Shown piece after piece: positions 27,808 through 47,962 of a stretch of 64,000 nt of DNA. The DNA comes from Rubrivivax sp. GTDB lineage: Bacteria > Pseudomonadota > Gammaproteobacteria > Burkholderiales > Burkholderiaceae_C. The stretch is from NCBI GenBank assembly GCA_016719535.1, contig JADJYX010000013.1, positions 1-64,000 of the forward strand, given 5' to 3'. The stretch's first letter is position 1. Every line of letters begins with the position of its first letter. The position numbers and the translations under genes are program-made. The notes under the pieces are model-generated. The model had not been told where the DNA came from. It searched no databases and saw only the letters and a program-made list of their open reading frames with translations.

Positions 27808-27832
27808 GCTGACGTCGACTGCCGACGTCAGC
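27808..27832 (-). other. 10-bp perfect hairpin in the rpsJ-rplC gap
   Basis: GCTGACGTCG (27808-27817) pairs with CGACGTCAGC (27823-27832) around a five-base loop. It lies just after the TATACT box on the minus strand, so it would be in the early transcript of a promoter there. Confidence 0.5.
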
Positions 27833-27843
27833 AAAAGCCTGTG

Positions 27844-27849
27844 AGTATA
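27844..27849 (-). promoter_or_regulatory. possible -10 box after rpsJ
   Basis: The minus strand has TATACT 14 bases past the rpsJ stop, followed by the two hairpins and rplC. The hexamer 17 bases upstream (GCTGCA) is a poor -35. The call is weak but the position, outside any gene, is suggestive. Confidence 0.35.
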
Positions 27850-27862
27850 ACCGAACTTTCGA

Positions 27863-28174
27863 CTACTGCAGCTTGATCTCGACGTCCACGCCGGCCGGCA
27901 GGTCGAGCTTCATCAGCGCGTCCACGGTCTTGTCGGTCGGGTCGACGATGTCCATCAGGCGTTGGTGCGTGCGGATCTCGAACTGGTCGCGGCTGGTCTT
28001 GTTGACGTGCGGCGAACGCAGGATGTCGAAACGCTGCATGCGCGTCGGCAAGGGCACCGGGCCCTTGACGATGGCGCCGGTGCGCTTGGCGGTGTCGACG
28101 ATCTCCAGCGCCGACTGGTCGATCAGCTTGTAGTCGAAGGCCTTCAGGCGGATGCGGATCTTTTGCTTGGACAT
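27863..28174 (-). CDS. rpsJ: 30S ribosomal protein S10 (NusE)
   Basis: S10, 103 residues, works in the small-subunit head and, as NusE, in antitermination complexes. It reads MSKQKIRIRLKAFDYKLIDQ and ends LPAGVDVEIKLQ. It lies 76 bases after the upstream tuf gene and is cut off from rplC by two hairpins, so its expression may follow the str operon (rpsL-rpsG-fusA-tuf-rpsJ). Confidence 0.96.
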   Translation of the reverse strand: MSKQKIRIRLKAFDYKLIDQSALEIVDTAKRTGAIVKGPVPLPTRMQRFDILRSPHVNKTSRDQFEIRTHQRLMDIVDPTDKTVDALMKLDLPAGVDVEIKLQ

Positions 28175-28250
28175 GTGAGTTCCTCTGATGCGGTTAAACG
28201 AGCCAGCCCCGCGGGGGTCGGCCGGGTGTGCCCGGCCGCGGGCTCACATG

Positions 28251-29441
<1,191 letters not shown>

Positions 29442-29573
29442 TTGAAGAATCTCCGCATCGAAAGAGCGCTGCCCGTGTGCTGTTTAAGGTCTCCGTGCAT
29501 CGTGACGGCCACGGGCAGCCGCCACACCGAGGCCGAAGACCAGCGAATTATTTGAACCAGGCGCGGGCCGGCG

Positions 29574-31679
<2,106 letters not shown>

Positions 31680-31700
31680 GATCTTTTCTCCAAATACAGG

Positions 31701-31738
31701 GGCCGCCTCCGGGTTGGTGCTAACCCGTAAAGGCGGCC
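31701..31738 (-). other. two-part hairpin between rpsG and fusA
   Basis: Outer arms GGCCGCCT (31701-31708) and AGGCGGCC (31731-31738) enclose an inner stem GGGTT/AACCC. There is no T tract on the minus strand. In E. coli the rpsG-fusA interval holds the S7 translational control site, so a similar role is possible here, but the structure was not compared. Confidence 0.45.
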
Positions 31739-31759
31739 AAGCAGCCGTGGAAGATGTGG

Positions 31760-32230
31760 TTAGAAGCGGAAGTGCGAGAACGCCTTGTTCGCTTCGGCCA
31801 TGCGGTGCACTTCGTCGCGCTTCTTCATCGCGCCGCCGCGGCCTTCGCTGGCTTCGAGCAGTTCGTTGGCCAGGCGTGCGGCCATCGACTTCTCGCCACG
31901 CTTGCGCGCCGATTCCTTCAGCCAGCGCATGGCCAGCGCCTGCCGGCGCACGGGGCGAACTTCCACGGGAACTTGGTAGTTCGCACCGCCCACGCGGCGG
32001 GACTTCACTTCGACCATCGGCTTGATGTTGTTCAGCGCGACCATGAAGATCTCGAGCGGATCCTTGCCGGACTTCTTCTCGACCTGGTCGAGCGCGCCAT
32101 AGATGATGGCTTCGGCAACCGCCTTCTTGCCCGACTCCATGATGACGTTCATGAACTTGGACAGGTCGACCGAGCCGAATTTGGGGTCAGGCAGGATCTC
32201 GCGCTTGGGTACTTCGCGACGACGTGGCAT
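31760..32230 (-). CDS. rpsG: 30S ribosomal protein S7
   Basis: S7, 156 residues, starts head assembly of the small subunit. It reads MPRRREVPKREILPDPKFGS and contains VGGANYQVPVEVRPVRRQAL. In E. coli S7 represses the str operon by binding between rpsL and rpsG; a 119-base gap with a hairpin lies there in this genome too. The length matches the long form of S7. Confidence 0.96.
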   Translation of the reverse strand: MPRRREVPKREILPDPKFGSVDLSKFMNVIMESGKKAVAEAIIYGALDQVEKKSGKDPLEIFMVALNNIKPMVEVKSRRVGGANYQVPVEVRPVRRQALAMRWLKESARKRGEKSMAARLANELLEASEGRGGAMKKRDEVHRMAEANKAFSHFRF

Positions 32231-32310
32231 GGGACTCTTCCTTCTCTTGATTCAGTTGGCGGGCACAGACCGACCGCCTCGGGGGACCATCGAAGCCCCC
32301 CACTTACTTA

Positions 32311-32328
32311 GACGGCCGCAAGGCCGTC
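32311..32328. other. hairpin between rpsL and rpsG
   Basis: GACGGCC (32311-32317) and GGCCGTC (32322-32328) pair around GCAA and are followed by TTTT on the plus strand. On the minus strand, the transcribed one, the T tract is on the wrong side, so it is not a terminator for rpsL. It lies where the S7 control site sits in E. coli. Confidence 0.45.
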
Positions 32329-32349
32329 TTTTCGTTCCCGCCGAAGGCG

Positions 32350-32727
32350 TTATGCCTTCTTGGGACGCTTGGCGCCGTATTTGGAGCGCGACTGCTTGCG
32401 GTCCTTGACACCTTGCAGGTCGAGCGAGCCGCGCACGATGTGGTAGCGCACGCCCGGCAGGTCCTTCACACGGCCGCCGCGCACGAGCACGACACTGTGC
32501 TCCTGCAGGTTGTGACCTTCACCGCCGATGTACGAGATGACCTCGAATCCGTTGGTCAGGCGCACCTTGGCCACCTTGCGCAGCGCCGAGTTCGGCTTCT
32601 TGGGGGTGGTGGTGTAGACGCGGGTGCAGACGCCACGACGTTGCGGGCAGTTCTGCATCGCAGGAGACTTGCTCTTGATCACCTCGGCCTGGCGGCCCTG
32701 GCGAACGAGCTGGTTGATGGTTGGCAT
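32350..32727 (-). CDS. rpsL: 30S ribosomal protein S12
   Basis: S12, 125 residues, monitors codon-anticodon fit. It begins MPTINQLVRQGRQAEVIKSK at the ATG 32725-32727; the longer upstream frame is not used. The streptomycin-determining segments TTPKKPNSALRKVA and GGRVKDLPGVRYH have lysines at the wild-type places, so no resistance change is seen. It opens the str operon behind a clear sigma-70 promoter. Confidence 0.97.
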   Translation of the reverse strand: MPTINQLVRQGRQAEVIKSKSPAMQNCPQRRGVCTRVYTTTPKKPNSALRKVAKVRLTNGFEVISYIGGEGHNLQEHSVVLVRGGRVKDLPGVRYHIVRGSLDLQGVKDRKQSRSKYGAKRPKKA

Positions 32728-32890
32728 GGGTAACTTGTTCCCGTTTGAAGTCACACGCTCTTTTCGGGAAGAGGCTGCCTGGCGCCATGGTCCGGCCGGT
32801 TGGGGCGCCGGAACGGACGCCACCGCTGCAATCGATGCTGCAGCCCGATGCTCGACAAAGAGCGCGGCAAGATCTGCCGAAAAGCCTTCT

Positions 32891-32919
32891 AGTATAGGGC
32901 CCGGATCCGATCCCGGCAA
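32891..32919 (-). promoter_or_regulatory. sigma-70 promoter of the rpsL (str) operon
   Basis: The minus strand has TTGCCG (32919-32914), a 17-base spacer and TATACT (32896-32891). It leaves a leader of about 155 bases before rpsL. It lies ten bases from the start of the divergent PIN gene, so the two are tightly back to back. Confidence 0.72.
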
Positions 32920-32928
32920 GACAAGGCC

Positions 32929-33378
32929 TTGAACAATTCTCCGCGCGCCGTGCTCGACACCAATGTCGTCCTCGACTGGTTCGTCTTTCGCAACCCTGGC
33001 GTGGCACCGCTGGTGCAGGCGATCGAGTCCGGTCGGCTGCACTGGCTATCCTGCACCGAGATGCAGGCCGAGCTGGGCCACGTGCTCGCGCATGGCACCT
33101 TCGGCGGCCGCCTCGTCGACGCCGAGCGGGTGCTCACATCGTCACGTACTCACTGCACGTGGGCCGCTCTGCCGAGCGGTCTGCCCGCACATCGCCTGCG
33201 CTGCAGCGATGTCAGCGATCAGATGTTTATCGATCTGGCGCTCGAATACGGCGCCGATTGGCTGCTGACCCGCGACCGCGCGCTGCTCAAGCTGGCCCGC
33301 AAGGCGGCGCTGTGGGGGCTGCGGATCGGCCCGCCCGAGGCCTGGATCGCCCACCCCGACGCCACCGCCCCGGGATAA
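32929..33378 (+). CDS. PIN-domain putative ribonuclease (VapC/PIN-family toxin-like)
   Basis: This 149-residue protein has a PIN nuclease pattern. The first acidic residue is in AVLDTNVVLDWF, a glutamate lies in CTEMQAELGHVL and the C-terminal acids lie in SDVSDQMFIDLALEYGADWL and LLTRDRALLKL. It resembles the family annotated as a PIN-family toxin component, which cleaves RNA. No antitoxin gene is adjacent; both neighbours, rpsL and rpoC, are housekeeping genes on the other strand. The start is a TTG; a GTG within AVLD is too late to keep the fold. Its stop overlaps the rpoC terminator. Confidence 0.78.
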   Translation: MNNSPRAVLDTNVVLDWFVFRNPGVAPLVQAIESGRLHWLSCTEMQAELGHVLAHGTFGGRLVDAERVLTSSRTHCTWAALPSGLPAHRLRCSDVSDQMFIDLALEYGADWLLTRDRALLKLARKAALWGLRIGPPEAWIAHPDATAPG

Positions 33379-33404
33379 AAAAAGGGGCGGCCCATGGCCG
33401 CCCC
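33377..33404 (-). terminator. rho-independent terminator of rpoBC
   Basis: On the minus strand the arms GGGGCGGCC and GGCCGCCCC pair around a three-base loop and are followed by TTTTTTT. It lies 23 bases past the rpoC stop. This ends the rplKAJL-rpoBC transcript before the str operon. Confidence 0.92.
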
Positions 33405-33427
33405 TCGTTGCAGAAGCGCGCAGCCGC

Positions 33428-37672
<4,245 letters not shown>

Positions 37673-37684
37673 GCCTTTTCTCCT

Positions 37685-41806
<4,122 letters not shown>

Positions 41807-42013
41807 GGATCACTCCGTGTCGAGAACTTCCGCCCGGCCTGGGCGGCTGTTCATCGGCGACTGGCTACTCGGATCTTGCGTCCGAGGCTTGGTGGCAGGC
41901 CACTACCTGCCGCTGGCGGACAACCCCGGCATTGCACCGGAGTCCGACCAAACCTGTTCCCTGCAGTCGGATCAGGAAACACTTGCAAGCACCGCCCGCG
42001 ATGCTTGCAGGTG

Positions 42014-42037
42014 CTCCCGGGTGCACGCACCCGGGAG
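42014..42037 (-). promoter_or_regulatory. attenuator-like hairpin between rplL and rpoB
   Basis: CTCCCGGGTG (42014-42023) pairs perfectly with CACCCGGGAG (42028-42037) around CACG, 14 bases after the rplL stop. No T tract follows. In E. coli a partial terminator here lowers rpoBC expression relative to rplJL; the position matches, the function is inferred. Confidence 0.6.
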
Positions 42038-42051
42038 ACCCGTTGCCCGAA

Positions 42052-42426
42052 TTACTTCAGCTCGGCCTTCGCGCCGGCGTCCACCAGCTTCTTCAGCGCG
42101 GCTTCGGCGTCGGCCTTGGCGATGGCTTCCTTGACGGGCTTGGGCGCGCCGTCGACCAGGTCCTTGGCTTCCTTCAGCCCCAGGCCGGTGATCTCGCGCA
42201 CGGCCTTGATGACCGACACCTTGTTGGCGCCGGCTTCGAGCAGCATCACGTTGAATTCTGTCTTCTCTTCGACCGGGGCGGCGGCGGCGGCACCGCCAGC
42301 GGCCGGGGCCGCCATGGCGGCAGCGGAAACACCGAACTTCTCCTCGATGGCCTTCACCAGGTCATTGAGTTCCATCACGGTCATGCTGTCCATCGCGGAC
42401 AGGAAAGCGTCTTTGTCGAATGCCAT
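42052..42426 (-). CDS. rplL: 50S ribosomal protein L7/L12
   Basis: L7/L12, 124 residues, makes the flexible stalk that recruits translation GTPases. The N-terminal dimerisation part (VMELNDLVKAIEEKFGV) is followed by an alanine/glycine hinge (AAPAAGGAAAAAPV) and the C-terminal domain with KVSVIKAVREITGLGLKEAK. It lies 51 bases after rplJ. Length and layout are typical. Confidence 0.96.
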   Translation of the reverse strand: MAFDKDAFLSAMDSMTVMELNDLVKAIEEKFGVSAAAMAAPAAGGAAAAAPVEEKTEFNVMLLEAGANKVSVIKAVREITGLGLKEAKDLVDGAPKPVKEAIAKADAEAALKKLVDAGAKAELK

Positions 42427-42477
42427 TTGGGGTTCCTCGAAATCGAATGAATGTCTGAACAGGGGATGCGGAAATCG

Positions 42478-43008
42478 TCAGGCGGCGGCGGTTTCTGCCG
42501 CTGCGTCCGTCGCGGCGCCACTGCCACCACGACTCTCGACGACGGCAGCCAGCACGCCGGCCATGCGCTGGATCGGCGACTTCAGCAGGCCGGCCACCTG
42601 GGCGATCAGCACCTCGCGGCTGGGGATGGACGCCAGGGCCTTGACCCCGTTGACATCCAGCGCCTTGCCGGCGTAGACGCCGCCCTTGATGACGAGCTTG
42701 TCGTTGCCCTTGGCAAAGTCGGCGATGACTTTGGCGGCGGCAACGGCATCCTCGGAAAAGCCGTAGATCAGCGGGCCGACCATGGCACCCTGGGCCACTT
42801 CGAACGGCGTGCCGGCGACGGCGCGACGGGCGAGGGAGTTCTTCACGACGTGAAGGTAGACGCCCTTGGCCCGCGCATCGACGCGCAGCTTGTTCAAGTG
42901 TTCCACGGTGAGGCCACGGTACTCGGCCAGCGCCAGCGTCTGCGAGCGGGCGACTTGTGCCGCCACGCCGTCGATCACGGCTGCCTTCTCGTTGCGGTTG
43001 AGACTCAA
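42478..43008 (-). CDS. rplJ: 50S ribosomal protein L10 (TTG start)
   Basis: L10, 176 residues, anchors L7/L12 dimers to 23S rRNA. It reads SLNRNEKAAVIDGVAAQVAR and contains VVKNSLARRAVAGTPFE. The only start that keeps the family N-terminus is TTG at 43006-43008, with GAGGAG six bases upstream; a weak start codon fits a translationally controlled gene. The C-terminal stalk-binding helix region is AGVLAAVVESRGG followed by an alanine-rich end. Confidence 0.94.
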   Translation of the reverse strand: MSLNRNEKAAVIDGVAAQVARSQTLALAEYRGLTVEHLNKLRVDARAKGVYLHVVKNSLARRAVAGTPFEVAQGAMVGPLIYGFSEDAVAAAKVIADFAKGNDKLVIKGGVYAGKALDVNGVKALASIPSREVLIAQVAGLLKSPIQRMAGVLAAVVESRGGSGAATDAAAETAAA

Positions 43009-43272
43009 GGTCTGCTCCTCACACTAACGGGCCTTCGCCCCGTCTCGCGACGGCGCTTCGGCCCACCCGGAAAAAGCGACCAACTGGTTCGGAACCACTC
43101 ATTCGAGCATCCTTTGCAGCGGGTACGCCATCTGCGCTGGACATTAAGAATGCCGGGCCACCCCGTTCATTCACCAGCGGTCTTGGATAGCCTGCGCGCC
43201 AAGCCGGCACACAGCCCACCAATCCTCTTCGGAAAGAGCCCGGCACGACGCCAGGCCCGCTCTCCATCCTCG
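43009..43272 (-). promoter_or_regulatory. rplJ leader, probable L10 autoregulatory region
   Basis: The 264-base gap between rplA and rplJ has no gene. At 43187-43172 the minus strand has TCCAAGACCGCTGGTG, which resembles the conserved L10-binding leader motif of proteobacteria. Together with the TTG start of rplJ this suggests L10(L12) translational feedback. The fold was not computed. Confidence 0.5.
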
Positions 43273-43980
43273 TCAGGCCGCCGCTTGCGCGGCAATCGAC
43301 GTCGTATCCACGCGCACACCCACGCCCATGGTCGACGACACCGCCACCTTGCGCAGGTAGATGCCCTTGCTGGTGGCCGGCTTGGCCTTGTTCAGGGCTT
43401 CGATCAGGGCACGCAGGTTGGCCACGAGCTTGTCGTGGTCGAACGAACGGCGACCGATGGTGCCGTGGATGATGCCGGCCTTGTCGACGCGGAACTGGAC
43501 TTGACCCGCCTTGGCATTGCGCACCGCCTGCGCCACGTCGGGCGTCACGGTGCCGACCTTGGGGTTGGGCATCAGGCCACGCGGGCCCAGGATCTGGCCC
43601 AGCGTACCCACCACGCGCATGGTGTCGGGCGAGGCGATGACGACGTCGAAGTCCATCTTGCCGGCCTTGATCTCGGCGGCCAGGTCGTCCATGCCGACGA
43701 TATCGGCGCCGGCAGCCTTGGCTTCCTCGGCCTTCGCGCCCTGGGCGAAGACCGCCACGCGCTTGGTCTTGCCGGTACCGGAGGGCATGACCACCGCGCC
43801 GCGCACGACCTGGTCGGACTTCTTGGCGTCGATGCCCAGCTGCACGGCGACGTCGATCGACTCGTCGAACTTGGCCGTGGCGCATTCCTTGACGATGGAA
43901 AGTGCATCGGTCAGCGGATACAGCTTCGTGCTTTCGACCTTGCCCTGCAGGGTCTTGGCCTTCTTGGTGAGCTTGGCCAT
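43273..43980 (-). CDS. rplA: 50S ribosomal protein L1
   Basis: L1, 235 residues, forms the mobile stalk that moves deacylated tRNA and, in many bacteria, represses the rplKA transcript. It begins MAKLTKKAKTLQGKVESTKL and contains VGTLGQILGPRGLMPNPKVG and FRVDKAGIIHGTIGRRSFD. The ATG at 43978-43980 lies two bases past rplK. The longer open frame through rplK is a different frame and is not used. Confidence 0.96.
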   Translation of the reverse strand: MAKLTKKAKTLQGKVESTKLYPLTDALSIVKECATAKFDESIDVAVQLGIDAKKSDQVVRGAVVMPSGTGKTKRVAVFAQGAKAEEAKAAGADIVGMDDLAAEIKAGKMDFDVVIASPDTMRVVGTLGQILGPRGLMPNPKVGTVTPDVAQAVRNAKAGQVQFRVDKAGIIHGTIGRRSFDHDKLVANLRALIEALNKAKPATSKGIYLRKVAVSSTMGVGVRVDTTSIAAQAAA

Positions 43981-43982
43981 GG

Positions 43983-44414
43983 TCAGACTCCTTCCACCGT
44001 GATGCCCATCGAGCGGGCCGAGCCGGCAATCGTCTTCACCGCGCGGTCGAGGTCGGCGGCGGTGAGGTCCTTGATCTTGGTCTTGGCGATCTCTTCGAGC
44101 TGTTCGCGCGTGACCTTGCCCACCTTCTCGAGGTGCGGCTTGCCCGAGCCCTTTTCGATCTTCGCGGCCTTCTTCAGCAGCACGGTCGCCGGCGGCGACT
44201 TGAGCACGAAGGTGAAGGACTTGTCGGCGAAGGCGGTGATCACGACGGGCAGCTTCAGGCCCGGCTCGTAGCCCTGCGTCTGGGCGTTGAACGCCTTGCA
44301 GAACTCCATGATGTTGAGGCCGCGCTGGCCGAGGGCCGGGCCGATGGGGGGCGAAGGATTGGCCTTGCCCGCCGGGACTTGCAGCTTGATGAAGCCGACG
44401 ATCTTCTTTGCCAT
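43983..44414 (-). CDS. rplK: 50S ribosomal protein L11
   Basis: L11, 143 residues, is part of the GTPase-associated centre and is needed for RelA activation. The N-terminal domain has FIKLQVPAGKANPSPPIGPA, and the rRNA-binding C-terminal domain ends GSARSMGITVEGV. It lies 155 bases after nusG and two bases before rplA. The sequence is ordinary. Confidence 0.96.
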   Translation of the reverse strand: MAKKIVGFIKLQVPAGKANPSPPIGPALGQRGLNIMEFCKAFNAQTQGYEPGLKLPVVITAFADKSFTFVLKSPPATVLLKKAAKIEKGSGKPHLEKVGKVTREQLEEIAKTKIKDLTAADLDRAVKTIAGSARSMGITVEGV

Positions 44415-44569
44415 GATGGCTCCTCGAGTTCAAACGACCGCTTGCGCGATCTCCTCGTCGATCGACCCTGTTGATGTCAGCGCGCCGGGGTCGGGGCAGC
44501 GCGCCGCGAGATAAACCAATTGCCCTCGAGCCTTCAGTCCTTCGGCAGCATGCCCGCCGAGCCCGCTCG

Positions 44570-45163
44570 TCAGACTTTTTCCACCTGCGAGAAGTCCAGT
44601 TCGACCGGCGTGGCGCGGCCGAAGATGGTGACCGAGACGCGGACCTTGCTCTTTTCGTAGTTGACTTCCTCGACGGCGCCGTTGAAATCGGTAAACGGGC
44701 CTTCCTTGACGCGCACCAGTTCGCCCACGGTCCATTCGACCTTGGGCCGCGGCTTCTCCGCGCCCTCCTGCATCTGGCTGACGATCTTGGCGACTTCGGC
44801 CTCGGAGATCGGCGCCGGGCGGTTGCGGGCGCCGCCGATGAAGCCGGTCACCTTGCTGGTGTGCTTGACCAGGTGCCAGGTGTCGTCGGCCATCAGCATC
44901 TCGACCAGCACGTAGCCGGGATAGATGCGACGCTCGGTGACGCTCTTCTTGCCGTTCTTGAGCTCGACCACCTCTTCGGTCGGCACCAGGATGCGGCCGA
45001 ATTTGTCCTGCATGCCGGCGCGGTCGATGCGTTCGCGCAGGTTGCGCTCGACGGCCTTCTCCATGCCGGAGTAGGCGTGCACGATGTACCAGCGCTTGTT
45101 CGACGCGGGCGCGGCCGGCACCTCGGGGGCTGTTTCGGTCTGAGGGGGGGTGTCAGTGCTCAT
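44570..45163 (-). CDS. nusG: transcription termination/antitermination protein NusG
   Basis: NusG, 197 residues, links RNA polymerase with Rho or the ribosome. The NGN domain begins at KRWYIVHAYSGMEKAVERNL and contains RRIYPGYVLVEMLMADDTWH; the KOW domain is GELVRVKEGPFTDFNGAVEE. About 22 residues rich in Thr, Pro and Ala precede the NGN domain. It lies 16 bases after secE. Confidence 0.96.
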   Translation of the reverse strand: MSTDTPPQTETAPEVPAAPASNKRWYIVHAYSGMEKAVERNLRERIDRAGMQDKFGRILVPTEEVVELKNGKKSVTERRIYPGYVLVEMLMADDTWHLVKHTSKVTGFIGGARNRPAPISEAEVAKIVSQMQEGAEKPRPKVEWTVGELVRVKEGPFTDFNGAVEEVNYEKSKVRVSVTIFGRATPVELDFSQVEKV

Positions 45164-45179
45164 GGGGTCCTCAGAGGAG

Positions 45180-45569
45180 TCAGCGCTTCCAGCCCAGGAT
45201 CAGGTCGTACAGCACCCATTCCAGGGTTTTGTCGGTCAGGAACATGAACAGCGCCATCACGAAGACAAAAGCCACCACGTAGCCCGTCATCTGCATCGCT
45301 TCCTTGCGCGTCGGCCAGACGACCTTCCTGACCTCGCGGGCCGACTCGCGGCCAAAGCCGATGAGCTGTTTGCCCCATTCCGAGGTGAAGAACAGCGCCA
45401 CACCGGCCGCCAGCACCACCAGCAGCGCGGCGACGCGCAGCCACAGGTCCTGCTTGCCCAACGCGTAGAAGGCGGCGACCGCGCCCACCACCAGCAGCGC
45501 GGCGCCGGCCAGCTTGGCCTTGTCGGCCCCGGTGGAGACGGTTTCGACGGACGACGGTTGGGTTGCCAT
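45180..45569 (-). CDS. secE: preprotein translocase subunit SecE
   Basis: SecE, 129 residues, clamps the SecY channel. It has the three membrane helices of the long proteobacterial form: LAGAALLVVGAVAAFYALG, VAALLVVLAAGVALFFTS and the essential last one near VVAFVFVMALFMFLTDKTLE. The conserved amphipathic part ESAREVRKVVWPTRKEAMQM lies before the last helix. It lies between tRNA-Trp and nusG, the usual place. Confidence 0.95.
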   Translation of the reverse strand: MATQPSSVETVSTGADKAKLAGAALLVVGAVAAFYALGKQDLWLRVAALLVVLAAGVALFFTSEWGKQLIGFGRESAREVRKVVWPTRKEAMQMTGYVVAFVFVMALFMFLTDKTLEWVLYDLILGWKR

Positions 45570-45664
45570 GACTGTTGTGCTGCCCGATCACATCAAGCGC
45601 AAAGCCCGCCGGGCTGGATCAGCGCCCGCGGGCTGGTTTGGAAGAAACTGACGAAGCCACCGGG

Positions 45665-45740
45665 TGGCAGGGGCAGAGGGGATCGAACCCCCGACCTTCG
45701 GTTTTGGAGACCGACGCTCTGCCAGTTGAGCTATGCCCCT
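45665..45740 (-). tRNA. tRNA-Trp (CCA)
   Basis: This is a 76-nt cloverleaf with anticodon CCA, acceptor AGGGGCA/TGCCCCT, discriminator G and encoded CCA. It lies 19 bases after tuf copy 2 and 95 before secE, as in many betaproteobacteria, so it is probably cut out of the same transcript. Confidence 0.95.
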
Positions 45741-45759
45741 GCGGATCAACCTCGACGAC

Positions 45760-46950
<1,191 letters not shown>

Positions 46951-47017
46951 TTCTTGCGCTCCTGGCGTTTGAAGGTTGACAACTCACTGTGGCGCCGGGG
47001 TACGGCGCCTGGATTCG

Positions 47018-47092
<75 letters not shown>

Positions 47093-47196
47093 ATCGATAC
47101 GGGTCTGGCGACCTGCCTGCCGATCGGCAGACCCGTAGCGACGGTTGCTGCGCCGATGCCTCGACGCGGGGGACTTCCAGCCTGTTCCACCTTCCT

Positions 47197-47270
47197 TGGA
47201 GCGGGAGACGGGAATCGAACCCGTGTCATTAGCTTGGAAGGCTAAGGTTCTGCCATTGAACTACTCCCGC
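47197..47270 (-). tRNA. tRNA-Gly (TCC)
   Basis: This is a 74-nt cloverleaf with anticodon TCC, acceptor GCGGGAG/CTCCCGC and encoded CCA. It lies between tRNA-Tyr and tRNA-Thr in the tuf operon. Confidence 0.95.
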
Positions 47271-47307
47271 GTTTCAACGTCTGGCATCACCACGTCAACG
47301 CTGTCTC

Positions 47308-47393
47308 TGGTGGAGGAGGCTGGATTCGAACCAGCGTAGGCGTAAGCCAACAGATTTACAGTCTGCCCCCTTTAGCCACTCGGGCACCCCTCC
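47308..47393 (-). tRNA. tRNA-Tyr (GTA)
   Basis: This is an 86-nt class II tRNA with anticodon GTA, a long variable arm and encoded CCA. It is the first gene of the tRNA-tuf-secE-nusG transcription unit, 13 bases from a promoter -10 box. Confidence 0.95.
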
Positions 47394-47405
47394 GGAGAGC
47401 CGGTG

Positions 47406-47434
47406 AGTGTAGCACGGTCGGTATGGCGTGGAAA
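47406..47434 (-). promoter_or_regulatory. sigma-70 promoter of the tRNA-Tyr-Gly-Thr-tuf unit
   Basis: The minus strand has TTTCCA (47434-47429), a 17-base spacer and TACACT (47411-47406), ending 12 bases before the mature tRNA-Tyr. The -35 box matches four of six and the -10 five of six consensus bases. It overlaps the end of the trp-side gene's 3' flank. Confidence 0.6.
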
Positions 47435-47443
47435 ACCCTGAGC

Positions 47444-47962
47444 TCAGCCGGCATCCAGCTGGGCGATCAGGTCGTCGCACCAGCGTTCGATCCGGCTCGG
47501 GGTATCGGCCCCCCCGGGGATCATGTTGACCGCGCGCTGGCTCAGGTGGCGCCCGAACGCGGCGTGCGCCTGCAGACGGCCGGTTGCCGTCAGCGCCCGC
47601 ACCGCCGCCTGGGCCTGGGCGCCGCAGGCCACCACGAGATCCAGCGTCTCGACCTCCGCCGCCAGCCGCGCCAGGTTGGCGGGCGCCAGCACCTCGGCCT
47701 CGGTGGGCACCGAGCGGCCGGTCAGCGCCGGATATTCGACCGCCTGCCAGGCATTGGTGATCACATAGGCCCGTCGGTCGGCACTGGCAAACCGATCCGG
47801 CCGCCGCGCATGCAGCACCGCCAGCACCCGGTTCAGGTTGGCGCCGGTGCCGGCGGCGCAGGGGTAACCGCGGCTGGCTTCGTGCCGGCCCGGGCAGATG
47901 AAGACAAAGCCGGTGCGCGCGCCCGGGCAAGGTTGCCGGTGCGGGGTGCTGCCGTCGATCAC
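47444..47962 (-). CDS. small protein resembling the uracil-DNA-glycosylase superfamily
   Basis: This 172-residue protein is not identified with certainty. The segment GFVFICPGRHEASRGYPCAA resembles the UDG superfamily active-site region (GxxPG...), followed by GTGANLNRVL. A second segment, LDLVVACGAQAQAAV, and a late HLSQRAVNMIPGG could be the later superfamily motifs. The start is GTG at 47960-47962, overlapping the trpC stop by two bases, so translation is coupled to the trp genes. A UDG gene often follows trpC in betaproteobacteria, but this one is short and divergent. Catalytic function is not established. Confidence 0.55.
   Translation of the reverse strand: MIDGSTPHRQPCPGARTGFVFICPGRHEASRGYPCAAGTGANLNRVLAVLHARRPDRFASADRRAYVITNAWQAVEYPALTGRSVPTEAEVLAPANLARLAAEVETLDLVVACGAQAQAAVRALTATGRLQAHAAFGRHLSQRAVNMIPGGADTPSRIERWCDDLIAQLDAG

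Noticed and set aside
32311..32332. A terminator for rpsL
   Set aside because: The T tract is on the plus strand while rpsL and rpsG are transcribed from the minus strand; the operon continues.
32350..32727. Streptomycin-resistance change in rpsL
   Set aside because: Both lysines where resistance maps are wild type.
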